In this document: positions 52,294-60,028 of the stretch, piece after piece | Position numbering within the stretch: position 1 is the stretch's first letter | Layout of the letters: the number at the start of each line of letters is the position of its first letter | Origin: Candidatus Laterigemmans baculatus | Lineage (GTDB): Bacteria > Planctomycetota > Planctomycetia > Pirellulales > Pirellulaceae | Assembly (NCBI RefSeq): GCF_010367455.1 | Contig: NZ_WRPR01000042.1 | Coordinates: 124,001 to 188,000, forward strand | Reading direction: 5' to 3' | DNA: 64,000 bases | Notes under the pieces: model-generated | Told to the model about the DNA's origin: nothing | Databases searched by the model: none | What the model saw: the letters and a program-made list of their open reading frames with translations, nothing else | Program-made: the position numbers and the translations under genes

Positions 52294-52542
52294 ATGAACG
52301 ATCCGACTGAAACCATTCGCCGCGAGCAGGTCCGCAAGATTAACGCCGACCCCGGCAGCCGCGAGGCTCTTGAGGACAAGCACGGTCAGGTCTGGGACAC
52401 TGCTCAGCTCCAGCAGGACTTCGAGGTGACGGGGTTCGCAGCTCCGTACGTGATCGCACGTCGAAAAGCAGACGAGAAGCAGGGGTCGCTGATGTTCCAG
52501 CATTCGCCACGGTTCTACTTCCGCTTTGAACCAGCCGAGTAA
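52294..52542 (+). CDS. Small mobile-element protein, last gene of the array
   Basis: 82 residues. RREQVRKINADPGSREALEDKHGQVWDTAQLQQDFEV..GFAAPYVIARRK..GSLMFQHSPRFYF is a family that I recognise from plasmids and islands; function unknown. GGAGAG lies 5 bases before the ATG. It is followed by a strong hairpin at 52560-52592 that would end the array transcript. Confidence 0.8.
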   Translation: MNDPTETIRREQVRKINADPGSREALEDKHGQVWDTAQLQQDFEVTGFAAPYVIARRKADEKQGSLMFQHSPRFYFRFEPAE

Positions 52543-52559
52543 CTGCGGCAGGTGAGTGC

Positions 52560-52592
52560 AACGTCACGCTCCAAGGGAGGGAGCGTGACGTT
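52560..52592 (+). terminator. Terminator-like hairpin closing the array
   Basis: AACGTCACGCTCC and GGAGCGTGACGTT form a perfect 13-pair stem around a 7-base loop, 17 bases after the stop of the last array gene. The T tract is weak (TTCTT), so termination may be Rho-assisted. Confidence 0.7.
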
Positions 52593-52648
52593 CTTCGCGT
52601 CGGGCAACTTGTGTCGCAAAGATAAAAACCCGGAAATTTCGAGCGAAA

Positions 52649-52658
52649 CACCTGTTAG
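52649..52658 (+). repeat. CACCTGTT element 9, without a clear gene
   Basis: AACACCTGTTAG followed by GGGCAGGGCAGGG. No start-supported gene lies directly downstream before the recombinase. It could be the remnant of a lost array gene. Confidence 0.6.
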
Positions 52659-52957
52659 GGCAGGGCAGGGACGCCCCCCTGGCGGCTCTGCCACGGTTTC
52701 TTTTTGTATGCGTGACGACCGTTCTCGGCTGGACGCCTGGGTTTCAGCCCGAACCGATTTGCCAAAATCCGCGGCGTCAAAATTTCCGCCGTGCCCCAGG
52801 GTTTTCACGGCCCCTAAAACGCCGCCACCCGGTCCCCGAGGGTGACAAAAAGGATCTCCGTCTACTCGGCCCAAAATCGCGGCGTTTTTCCCAGCGTTTT
52901 CGCCCTCCCCGATTACGTCAAAAAGCCTTTACCCTAATTGTCACAAAGATCTGCCCC
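52659..52957. other. Recombinase upstream region with short repeats
   Basis: No supported gene. CAAAATC(C)GCGGCGT occurs near 52762 and again near 52875, and the inverse AAAACGCCGCC occurs near 52817. These lie just upstream of the serine recombinase and could be its res or crossover subsites. Confidence 0.4.
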
Positions 52958-53536
52958 ATGATCGCAGCATATTGCCGAGTTAGCACCGCCCAGCAAAAAG
53001 CCGATAGCCAAGTCGCAGAAATTCAGAAGTGGCTTAAGGCACATGGTTTCGACGAGAACCAGGTAGAGTGGTACATAGACAAGGAATCCGGAAAGTCGCT
53101 TCGGCGTCTAGAATTCCAGCGACTCCAGGCCGATATCTTCAGTGGCAGCGTGAGAACGGTAGTGTGCTGGAAGCTGGATCGGCTTTCACGCCGCCTGAGA
53201 GACGGCGTGACCCTCCTCGCCGACTGGTGCGAGCGAGATATTAAAGTGGTTGTCGTCACTCAACAGATAGAGCTTGGGGGGGCGGTGGGCCGCATGCTGG
53301 CTGCCCTGTTGCTTGGGCTTGCGGAAATCGAGCTGGAGTACCGCAGCCAGCGGCAGATGGCCGGGATCGAGGTCGCAAAAAAACGGGGCATCTACAAGGG
53401 GCGAGAGCGTGGCACGTTCAAGGCCGAGCCGAGACGGGCCGTCGAGCTGCGGTCCAGAGGCCTGAAAATCGCCGAGATCGCGACGGCATTGGGAACGAGT
53501 GCAAGAACGGTTCAGCGGTACTTGAGGGCAGGCTGA
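52958..53536 (+). CDS. Serine recombinase (resolvase/invertase type)
   Basis: 192 residues from ATG 52958. The catalytic N-terminal domain begins MIAAYCRVSTAQQKADSQ with the nucleophilic Ser in RVST. VVCWKLDRLSRRLRDGVTLL supplies the conserved Arg residues, and GGAVGRMLAALLLGLAEIE is the long dimer helix. The C-terminal HTH is LRSRGLKIAEIATALGTSARTVQRYL. Size fits small resolvases or invertases rather than large serine integrases. It may resolve multimers or move the element; candidate subsites lie upstream. Confidence 0.92.
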   Translation: MIAAYCRVSTAQQKADSQVAEIQKWLKAHGFDENQVEWYIDKESGKSLRRLEFQRLQADIFSGSVRTVVCWKLDRLSRRLRDGVTLLADWCERDIKVVVVTQQIELGGAVGRMLAALLLGLAEIELEYRSQRQMAGIEVAKKRGIYKGRERGTFKAEPRRAVELRSRGLKIAEIATALGTSARTVQRYLRAG

Positions 53537-53634
53537 TTGGCCGGTAATGTTCATTCCCCCCCATCAGCTATGGATCGCCGGACCGACGGTGCGGCCAAGT
53601 TAACTCCTTCTCTAGAAGACGCGTAGGCAACGAA

Positions 53635-54618
53635 TTGAATGGAAATAAGCTGAATGCCGCTGCAAATGCGAACGATCCGCAGAAGTCGGACTGGCCCGAT
53701 ACCGTCTATCATTACTGCGACCTCGGGGCGGCAGTATCCATTTTGCAGAACAAGCGGCTATGGGCAACTCATCTCCGCTACGTGAATGATTTTTCCGAGA
53801 TCGATTTCGGGCTTAGTCAGGCGTTCAAAGAGATTCAGGTGCTTCGAGCTGAGTTTCAAGGCGAAGCGATGGCCACAGTGTTTGTAAATGCCTGCGAAGA
53901 TGGGCTGAAGGACCACCAGTCGTGGCACTTTTATGCATGCTGCTTCTCACGAGAGAAAGATCTGCTGAGCCAGTGGCGTGCGTATGCGGACGATGGTGCG
54001 GGTGTGGCACTTGGATTTAGCACCAGACACCTTCAAGATTGCTGGATATCGAATTACGAGCTTCACCTTGCTGAAGATACATCGATTTGCAAGGTCAGCT
54101 ACGAGTTCGATCCTATTCGCCAGCTTCTCCGCGACCAACTGGGCACGCTCGATGCCCATCTTTCTTCACCGGCTGCCGACGACCAAGAGGCCTGCATCAA
54201 ATCGGGGCGGTTGGCGGCTGACCGGGTATTGAGGGCGTGTGCGGCTCACAAGTCGGCTGCTTTCGCTGAAGAAAAGGAGTATCGGCTGTTTGCCCAGCTC
54301 CGTCACATTGAGCAGCTTGGCAGCACGAAAAGTCCTGGTTCCTCTCCAGCAAGACCAGTCATTGCAGAAAACATATGGGACCAAATCGATAGGGCGATGC
54401 AGTCTAACCGGGCCGCGTGCCGACGTTATCGCATCGGCCGCTTTGGGATGACGCCTTATGTAGAGCTAGAGTTTCAGCCAATCTGCGTCCAAAAGATCAT
54501 TCTCGGCCCGCGTTGCAAATTTGTTCGGCAGGCGGAGGCAGTGCAAATGATGCTAGAAACGTTCGGCTACCCGACTGGCTCCGTCTCGATTGACCGATCG
54601 GCAGCCACCTATCAGTAG
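53635..54618 (+). CDS. DUF2971 family protein
   Basis: 327 residues from TTG 53635. The DUF2971 layout is clear: YHYCDLGAAVSILQNKRLWATHLRYVNDFSE at the N-terminus, FYACCFSREKDLLSQWRAYADDGAGVALGF, then FAEEKEYRLFAQL and IILGPRC. Members are widespread in accessory regions, sometimes in defence islands; the activity is unknown. The gene has no ACACCTGTTAG element before it, so it may be a separate acquisition. Confidence 0.8.
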   Translation: MNGNKLNAAANANDPQKSDWPDTVYHYCDLGAAVSILQNKRLWATHLRYVNDFSEIDFGLSQAFKEIQVLRAEFQGEAMATVFVNACEDGLKDHQSWHFYACCFSREKDLLSQWRAYADDGAGVALGFSTRHLQDCWISNYELHLAEDTSICKVSYEFDPIRQLLRDQLGTLDAHLSSPAADDQEACIKSGRLAADRVLRACAAHKSAAFAEEKEYRLFAQLRHIEQLGSTKSPGSSPARPVIAENIWDQIDRAMQSNRAACRRYRIGRFGMTPYVELEFQPICVQKIILGPRCKFVRQAEAVQMMLETFGYPTGSVSIDRSAATYQ

Positions 54619-54728
54619 CCTATGCCGACAGCCGCTGCTTCCGTAGAGAAGCAGGGGAGACCGGAAGATGGGCTAGAACATGGCAGGGCGTTTGAGAGCA
54701 TTCCCAGGCCTTCAGAATCTCCGAGAGA

Positions 54729-55277
54729 TTAGTCATCTCCACCAGCCGGTAGCCGATCGTCGGGATCCACGACCGCCGTCGCTGCCAACGCCTCGGCGAC
54801 ACCGCGAACCGCCGCCAACCGGACCACCAGAGACCCAGCCTCAAAGAATTCCTGGCTACAGAGCGTCAGCACTCGCGGATCGTCGACGACATCGGCGAGG
54901 ACGTAGAGTGCCCGCTCGCGACGCTCCAGTGGCAGGACTCGGTACTCCTCCAGGCAGACAGTCGCGTGCCGCAAATCACTGGTAATGCTGCACAACGCCG
55001 CCGACGCTAGAAATCGCGTCCATTCGTCGTCGCTAGCCAACAATCCCTGCAGGTGAGGATTCGCCGACGATACATCTATCTCACGCTCTGCGATGATCGG
55101 CAGGTATGCCAGTGCTTCGACCGCCGCCGGTCGCCGCTCTCCCTCCTCCAGGGCAGCGACCAGCCACTGGATGTCCGCCTGGTCCAGATCGGCGAGCCCT
55201 GATAGGACCCGTTCACGGTCGTCAGAGTCGACCGCAGCAATGCCATCTAGAAGCGTTTTCAGTCTGTGATCCGACAT
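54729..55277 (-). CDS. HEAT-like repeat protein
   Basis: 182 residues, all-helical, Ala/Leu/Asp-rich, with repeating pairs such as RPAAVEALAYLPIIAE, FLASAALCSITSDL and VVRLAAVRGVAEALA. It resembles the short HEAT or PBS-lyase repeat proteins. The gene at 55380-55721 is a shorter relative (compare VRMAAVALIAKGAPVA and IRRVAVEALMQRG). A CACCTGATT/AATCAGGTG pairing covers its ribosome site. Likely a protein-protein adaptor. Confidence 0.65.
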   Translation of the reverse strand: MSDHRLKTLLDGIAAVDSDDRERVLSGLADLDQADIQWLVAALEEGERRPAAVEALAYLPIIAEREIDVSSANPHLQGLLASDDEWTRFLASAALCSITSDLRHATVCLEEYRVLPLERRERALYVLADVVDDPRVLTLCSQEFFEAGSLVVRLAAVRGVAEALAATAVVDPDDRLPAGGDD

Positions 55278-55281
55278 TTTT

Positions 55282-55360
55282 CACCTGATTTTCGTGCGAG
55301 GGAGATCGTCTACCGGTTCGCCATAACAGGTGTTATTCCCGGGCGATCGCCAATCAGGTG
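55282..55360 (-). promoter_or_regulatory. CACCTG elements 10 and 11 before the HEAT-like gene
   Basis: On the minus strand CACCTGATT (55360-55352) is the exact complement of AATCAGGTG (55290-55282), which holds the ribosome site AGGTG four bases before ATG 55277. A second core copy, TAACACCTGTTA, lies between them (about 55323-55335). Compared with other copies, both arms have changed together (GTT to GATT, AAC to AATC). Confidence 0.7.
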
Positions 55361-55379
55361 TTGCCCGAATTTGGGGACA

Positions 55380-55721
55380 TTAAAATCGCGGCAAGATCAC
55401 CCCACGTTGCATCAGTGCCTCTACGGCGACTCTGCGAATTTCCAAATTTTCATCCGCCGCGGCGGCGAGCATCACCGGCAGTGCACGGAGATCGGCAACG
55501 GGGGCTCCCTTTGCGATCAGTGCGACAGCCGCCATCCGGACCGCTTCATCCTCTGCATTGAAGAACTCGTGGGCAATCGCGGTCAGCACGCCGGGCTCGT
55601 CCCAATTGATCTTGGACATCTCCAGGCTAGCCAACTCGCTGATCGCCTCCCGCCTCTCCGTTTCGCTGGCCCCCGGAGCGGTAAGCCGATTGATTATCCA
55701 CCTCGCCAAGAGTTTTGACAT
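55380..55721 (-). CDS. Short HEAT-like repeat protein
   Basis: 113 residues from MSKLLARWIINRL at 55721; a longer upstream reading would run through the regulatory element. Helical pairs include GVLTAIAHEFFNAEDEAVRMAAVALIAKG and LEIRRVAVEALMQRGV. It is related to the gene at 54729-55277, the next gene on this strand, so the pair probably arose by duplication. AGTAGGTG five bases before the ATG is the ribosome site. Confidence 0.6.
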   Translation of the reverse strand: MSKLLARWIINRLTAPGASETERREAISELASLEMSKINWDEPGVLTAIAHEFFNAEDEAVRMAAVALIAKGAPVADLRALPVMLAAAADENLEIRRVAVEALMQRGVILPRF

Positions 55722-55725
55722 GTCC

Positions 55726-55772
55726 CACCTACTCTTTGCGTGGAAAGAATCTATGACTACGCATAGCAGGTG
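55726..55772 (-). promoter_or_regulatory. CACCTG element 12 before the short HEAT-like gene
   Basis: On the minus strand CACCTGCT (55772-55765) pairs with AGTAGGTG (55733-55726) over eight positions, one G-U. The 3' arm is the ribosome site of ATG 55721. The last two bases of the 5' arm differ from other copies and the 3' arm differs to match. Confidence 0.7.
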
Positions 55773-55868
55773 TAAAATCCCCCCGGTTAAAGTTCTCCGC
55801 TTTGCGGATGGCACATGTCTCTTTCGCCGCCGGTCCCGGTCAGCCCTGTTTCCGGCTCGCCCGCGGAG

Positions 55869-56594
55869 CTAGCCGAGACGGTCTGACCGCCTTCGCTCCG
55901 CGGCGATGTCATTGTCCCAGAAGTCCCCTTGGCTCCGCCAATCCACTCGTTCGGGCTCGGGCGAAATAAGCAGTTGGCCGCACCGGAAACAGGGCCGGTC
56001 GTCCACCGGATTGTTCGATCCACAGTTGTTGCAAACCACTGGCCGCCCGCCGTACGGGCCGGACGTGTCAGGGGTGAGGTCAACTTCAAACTTTGGGTAG
56101 TGCTCCCTCCGACTCTTAGTCATGTATTTAACTGCGTTAGAATCGGATGTAAGGAATGGGGACACGATGTCGTCCCAATAAATGCTGTACCCATCTGCCT
56201 CGGCGTCCCTCAGCCACGCAAGATAGTCCGGATCTCCATCAAGTGTCGCCAACATGAACGGGCGAGACACGATGTGTGCCAGCCAGCCAAAGCCAAGAAC
56301 AACGGGGCAGCCAAGGAAGGGTACCGCCACCGCCAGCAGGAAAGCGTCCAGGAAAATAGGATCAACAAGAAAATGAAACAGCCCGAGAAGCAGCATCAAC
56401 GGGACCAGACAAACAAGAATCAGTCGAAGCAACATGTAGTGCCTCGGAGTCCTGCCGTTTCGATGTTCCTTGTGGAAAATGATCAGGGTAGCGAAAATAG
56501 TGATCGATAGCCAGAGCATCTGATATTCGCCGGTTCTGGAGGCCAGTATAAAAATTGGCAGCAGAAAGATACCTTTGGTAAACAAGTAATTCAT
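55869..56594 (-). CDS. Membrane protein with C-terminal zinc ribbon
   Basis: 241 residues. About four TM helices lie in the first 120 residues (YLFTKGIFLLPIFILAS, MLWLSITIFATLIIF, LRLILVCLVPLMLLLGLFHFLV, AFLLAVAVPFLGCPVVLGFGWLA). A cytoplasmic tail ends in a CxxC..CxxC zinc ribbon (CNNCGSNNPVDDRPCFRCG). No family recognised. AACGAGAAAG precedes the ATG. It has no CACCTG element close upstream. Confidence 0.65.
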   Translation of the reverse strand: MNYLFTKGIFLLPIFILASRTGEYQMLWLSITIFATLIIFHKEHRNGRTPRHYMLLRLILVCLVPLMLLLGLFHFLVDPIFLDAFLLAVAVPFLGCPVVLGFGWLAHIVSRPFMLATLDGDPDYLAWLRDAEADGYSIYWDDIVSPFLTSDSNAVKYMTKSRREHYPKFEVDLTPDTSGPYGGRPVVCNNCGSNNPVDDRPCFRCGQLLISPEPERVDWRSQGDFWDNDIAAERRRSDRLG

Positions 56595-56780
56595 TGCTTT
56601 CTCGTTGGTTGCAAACGGTCGACGTAAATAGTGTCCACTGCAACGTTGGCGGGTCCAACTCCATGCACTTGAGTGTCCACCGGTCGCTCGTGTGTGGCCG
56701 TCGGTCGGGAGGCAGCCCCGGATTAGATTGAGCAGGTCCGAACCCTGCTTCCGCGGGTGGAATTGCTCTGCAGCTTCCGC

Positions 56781-56790
56781 CTAACAGGTG
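56781..56790 (-). repeat. CACCTGTTAG element 13 (orphan)
   Basis: On the minus strand AACACCTGTTAG, the consensus core with the dyad AACA-CC-TGTT. No supported gene follows. Confidence 0.6.
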
Positions 56791-56971
56791 TTGCTTGTTC
56801 CGAATACCAGCCGCCCGAGAGAATCCGAAGCGTTATAGGCACCGATAGAGCAGGAGTCCCGCTAGCAGTTGCTTCTGAAGTGCTGCTGCTCAACCGGCCA
56901 GGCACAGCGGCTCGCCGATTCCGGTGCCCCTGCTCGCTACCCGCCGGGCCGATGGCCGAACCGAACCTCTT

Positions 56972-56981
56972 CTAACAGGTG
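56972..56981 (-). repeat. CACCTGTTAG element 14 (orphan)
   Basis: On the minus strand ACACCTGTTAG followed by AAGAGGTTCGG. No supported gene follows. It is the last copy seen to the right. Confidence 0.6.
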
Positions 56982-57069
56982 TCGTCTTAACCGTCGTGCA
57001 TCGCACGCCTGATGAAGGCGATCAAATCCGACGCTTGCCTCTGCCCGCCGAACGGGGGATAATCGAAGG

Positions 57070-57402
57070 ATGCACCGGGGCAGCAGCCCCACACCCATGA
57101 TCGACGCGACCGCCAGCATGAACAAAACGCCTGAAGAGCTGAGCCAAGCAGAGGTGCACCGTATCTGCGGCGTGCTCGGAGGCATCGTGGACCGGTGCGA
57201 GCTCACCGAATCTGAGGTCGAGGCGATGGAGCACGCTGCGATCGCCATAATGGCGGTCAACATAGGGCGAGCCAGTCAGCGGGCGTATGCCTCGCTCATG
57301 AACGCCCACAATGGCTGCATATCTCAGTCGGTGATGGCAGGCCTGAGAGCCCGCGGGATCGACGTTGACGCACTGGAATCTGACACTGGTACTGCTGGCT
57401 GA
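57070..57402 (+). CDS. Hypothetical protein
   Basis: 110 residues; ATG 57070 follows GAAGG, with alternatives at 57097 and 57118 (MNKTPEELSQAEVHR). Helical, with ELTESEVEAMEHAAIAIMAVN and a C-terminal MAGLRARGIDVDAL. No family recognised. First of a row of short plus-strand genes. Confidence 0.5.
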   Translation: MHRGSSPTPMIDATASMNKTPEELSQAEVHRICGVLGGIVDRCELTESEVEAMEHAAIAIMAVNIGRASQRAYASLMNAHNGCISQSVMAGLRARGIDVDALESDTGTAG

Positions 57403-57442
57403 AAAATCGGGGCGGCGTCAGCACCTCGTATTTGCGATTTGC

Positions 57443-57634
57443 GTGACAAACTTTCTAGACTCAGCGGATCTGTTCGCCGCCTTTGTTCTTTCAATCATAC
57501 CGGCACTGACCTTCGTGCTTGCCGTCACAATTTTGATCAGTCAAACGCGTCGGTACCTGACCGCGATGCGTCACACCGGGCACCATCATCCTGAGCTGCC
57601 TGTCGCGGAGCCCGAAAGCGAGAATGGCGAGTGA
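57443..57634 (+). CDS. Possible single-TM small protein
   Basis: 63 residues from GTG 57443. It has one long TM helix (LFAAFVLSIIPALTFVLAVTILIS) and a charged, His-rich tail. The frame is open further upstream into the previous gene. No clear ribosome site, so this is tentative. The gap 57635-57892 holds nothing supported. Confidence 0.35.
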   Translation: MTNFLDSADLFAAFVLSIIPALTFVLAVTILISQTRRYLTAMRHTGHHHPELPVAEPESENGE

Positions 57635-57892
57635 CAGCCACATCGCTCGCCCTCTGTACAGCACCTGGGACGCGAGTCCAAGCAAGGCAGTTCGGTGAAA
57701 CTGCCGCCCCGATTTAGGCACTATTGCGTCGGACCACCCATGATAGCCCCTGAAGGCCTCCTCGTCCCATTCTTGCCTGGCCACGGCCAACCGGCGACAA
57801 TACTGTGACGGACGGCAGCGGAAGGGGCTGGTTCGCTCAAATGGCGGCAATCATCCCTTCGCCGGATTGGACTGCGGCAAGAACACGTTTGT

Positions 57893-58606
57893 ATGTCAAT
57901 AGGAATAGATTTGGAACTCGCGATTTCTGTACTCACCTCGACGGCAGTAAGCGGAACGTTCGTGGCGTTGCTTGTATTTGCGACGAAGTCTTGGATATCA
58001 GAGCGTCTCAAGAACGCCATCAAACACGAATACGATCAGAGATTGGAGTCTCTTAAAGCCACTCTGAAGGCCCAACACGATGTTGAACTCGAAAGATTGC
58101 GATCGCAACTGGCAATGACAGCGACCGAGCATCAGGTTCGCTTTGCTAATCAACATGATCGAATGGCTACGGTCATCGCGGACGTGTACAGGCAGACTTC
58201 GCAGTTGTACGATGCGGTTGCGAGATACATTACGCCAGCGGAGTTTGATTCCGATGGTTCGCAATCGGAGCGTCGCGAGAGGGTCAATTACTTCCTCAAG
58301 GAGTTCAGCGAGTACTTCTATGTAAAACGCATCTATCTGCCGAGCCATACCGCGGAGCAGGTCGAGAGCTTTCGAGTAAAGCTACACGAGGTAGCCCAGG
58401 AGTTCGCGAACAAGGTAGAGATACCGAAAGAAAAGACTGGCAACTGGGAATCGATGGCGTGGTCGAAGACCTGGGACACGCTGACCTGTGAAATCAAGCC
58501 GCTGCGTGCTGAACTCGAAAATGAATTCAGAGTTCTACTCGGCGTGACTTCTCGGTCGACGAAGCAGGGCACACATCAAGGCAACGAACGCGGAGAGTCG
58601 GCTTGA
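57893..58606 (+). CDS. Membrane-anchored coiled-coil protein
   Basis: 237 residues. One N-terminal TM helix (AISVLTSTAVSGTFVALLVFA) is followed by a coiled coil (residues about 38-90, ERLKNAIKHEYDQRLESLKA onward) and a helical soluble domain. This layout recurs in uncharacterised single-TM proteins and suggests a membrane-attached oligomer. No family name can be given. Confidence 0.6.
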   Translation: MSIGIDLELAISVLTSTAVSGTFVALLVFATKSWISERLKNAIKHEYDQRLESLKATLKAQHDVELERLRSQLAMTATEHQVRFANQHDRMATVIADVYRQTSQLYDAVARYITPAEFDSDGSQSERRERVNYFLKEFSEYFYVKRIYLPSHTAEQVESFRVKLHEVAQEFANKVEIPKEKTGNWESMAWSKTWDTLTCEIKPLRAELENEFRVLLGVTSRSTKQGTHQGNERGESA

Positions 58607-58671
58607 AGTGTGGTTCAGTCGGTCCCTGCAATCGCTTCCAAATCAGCATCGAGACTTTTTGCCGATCTCAA

Positions 58672-59052
58672 ATGCCCTCGCCTCAAGGTCAGCTATCGCG
58701 TTTGCTTCCGGTCGCTCTCATGACGCTCGGTGGTGCTGTCGGCTTCGGGCTGGTACTGCTCTATCCGCCTCGACACCCGGAGGACCGGCTCTTCGCGGTC
58801 GCCATTGCTGGAGGCGGGCTAGCGATGCTGGGGCTGCTTGCCGGAACGCTCGTCTCGCTTTGGATTCGCGGTCGCATAAACACGATTTTTGCTCTGTCCG
58901 CGGTCGCAATTCCGCTTGCGTCCTTTGGATGGTTTATCAACGCCAAGGGAGGTCAGCGAGACGTTGCGTTTGTGTTCGCCTGCATCGGCTGGCTGGCGGT
59001 TCTCGTTTTCCTCGTAAACGCAGCAGCTCTACTATCGCGGGATCGGAGGTAA
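58672..59052 (+). CDS. Small integral membrane protein
   Basis: 126 residues from ATG 58672. Four TM helices: LLPVALMTLGGAVGFGLVLLY, LFAVAIAGGGLAMLGLLAGTLVSLW, TIFALSAVAIPLASFGWFI and VAFVFACIGWLAVLVFLVNAAALL. Loops are short. Unknown function. The longer reading from 58603 uses TTG and adds unlikely residues. Confidence 0.55.
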   Translation: MPSPQGQLSRLLPVALMTLGGAVGFGLVLLYPPRHPEDRLFAVAIAGGGLAMLGLLAGTLVSLWIRGRINTIFALSAVAIPLASFGWFINAKGGQRDVAFVFACIGWLAVLVFLVNAAALLSRDRR

Positions 59053-59219
59053 TGAGCCACCGCTGGGTCGAACCGTTCGCCGCGGTTGTTGTCTTCGATG
59101 CAGCTTGCCTCTCGCGGGTGGACTTGGGACAATCCGGGCGAACTTGAGCGTACCGGCGTCCTCTACCGAGAGTGGCAGACTCAGCCGACCCTGTGCCAGT
59201 CTCCTCTGGATGTCGGGCC

Positions 59220-59789
59220 ATGACACACACAGCAGCGGGAGACCGTCCGCACAGCTTGAAACTGAAGTGGAAGGAACCACGATGGGCTTACTTGCCGCGT
59301 CTTTGGAGGGAATTTCGTAAGATTCTTAATTCGCGTTCGCTTCTCATGATCGGCTCCGTGTCAACTCTGGCGGGTGCTGCTCTCGTTGCCGCATTCAAGC
59401 TCGCTTTTCCATCACTGGACATCGCCAGTCTTTGGCCCATGTTGCTCGCTGTTCCGGGCGTGTTTCTCTATCTATGGATGTACCTGGCGATCCTGGCCGT
59501 GTTCCCACCGACCATTATCGTTCGCAACCAATCTTTGCAACGCATACACGCGAGTGCCGGGCCAAAGGTCAAACCCGAACACGTTCGCTTTGCTTATCTG
59601 ACAGTTCACTCTCAAAATCGGATCCGCTTGAAGATGCGATACCGCCTCGGAAACGTTGAGCGGACCGTGGTGTACGGCATTGCGAATGACATTGACTTGT
59701 CGACGCTTTTTGCTCTGCTGCCTCGCGAACCGATCGTGCGGGACGCTCGGCAACGGCAGATACAGGCAAGGACCACCGAAAACTGGTGA
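59220..59789 (+). CDS. Small membrane protein
   Basis: 189 residues from ATG 59220. Two TM helices (LLMIGSVSTLAGAALVAAFKLAF and LWPMLLAVPGVFLYLWMYLAILAVFPP) are followed by a soluble domain (about 100 residues) of predicted beta strands, including RFAYLTVHSQNRIRLKMRYRLG. Unrecognised family. Confidence 0.55.
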   Translation: MTHTAAGDRPHSLKLKWKEPRWAYLPRLWREFRKILNSRSLLMIGSVSTLAGAALVAAFKLAFPSLDIASLWPMLLAVPGVFLYLWMYLAILAVFPPTIIVRNQSLQRIHASAGPKVKPEHVRFAYLTVHSQNRIRLKMRYRLGNVERTVVYGIANDIDLSTLFALLPREPIVRDARQRQIQARTTENW

Positions 59790-60028
59790 GACACTGAGAG
59801 CGACAAGAGAGTTCTTCTGGAACGGGCTGGCTGGCACTTTCCGCGGGAGCAACGGAAAGCTTGCCTCACGGCCACCAAGCGTGGACAATCGAGTCACGCA
59901 TTGGACGTACCAGCCTGCCGAACAGGACCAAATCCTGCTATGCCCCGTGCCGCTGGCCCCACCGACGACAGGAAGCCGGTATCAACCGGGGAAATCAGAT
60001 TCCCGCCCTGCTGGTCGCGAGCATCCGA

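Larger units (their letters stand above)
56595..57069. other. Gene-poor gap with two orphan CACCTGTTAG copies
   Basis: About 475 bases without a convincing gene. It holds minus-oriented core copies CTAACAGGTGTT at 56781-56792 (element 13) and CTAACAGGTGT at 56972-56982 (element 14). A 60-codon minus frame (56723-56905) runs through element 13 and is not supported. The two copies may mark lost array genes. Confidence 0.5.

Noticed and set aside
46874-52658. The CACCTGTTAG copies as integron attC sites (GTTRRRY cores between cassettes)
   Set aside because: The GTTAG ends resemble a core site, but the order is inverted (GTTAG first, then its complement), no RYYYAAC partner lies 50-140 bases upstream, no tyrosine integron integrase is present, and the 3' arm coincides with ribosome sites.
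52712-52957. N-terminal extension of the serine recombinase
   Set aside because: The residues before ATG 52958 are Pro/Arg-rich and unlike any recombinase; MIAAYCRVST is the normal beginning.
56723-56905. 60-codon minus-strand gene in the gap with orphan elements
   Set aside because: It reads straight through element 13, starts at GTG without a ribosome site, and has no conserved features.
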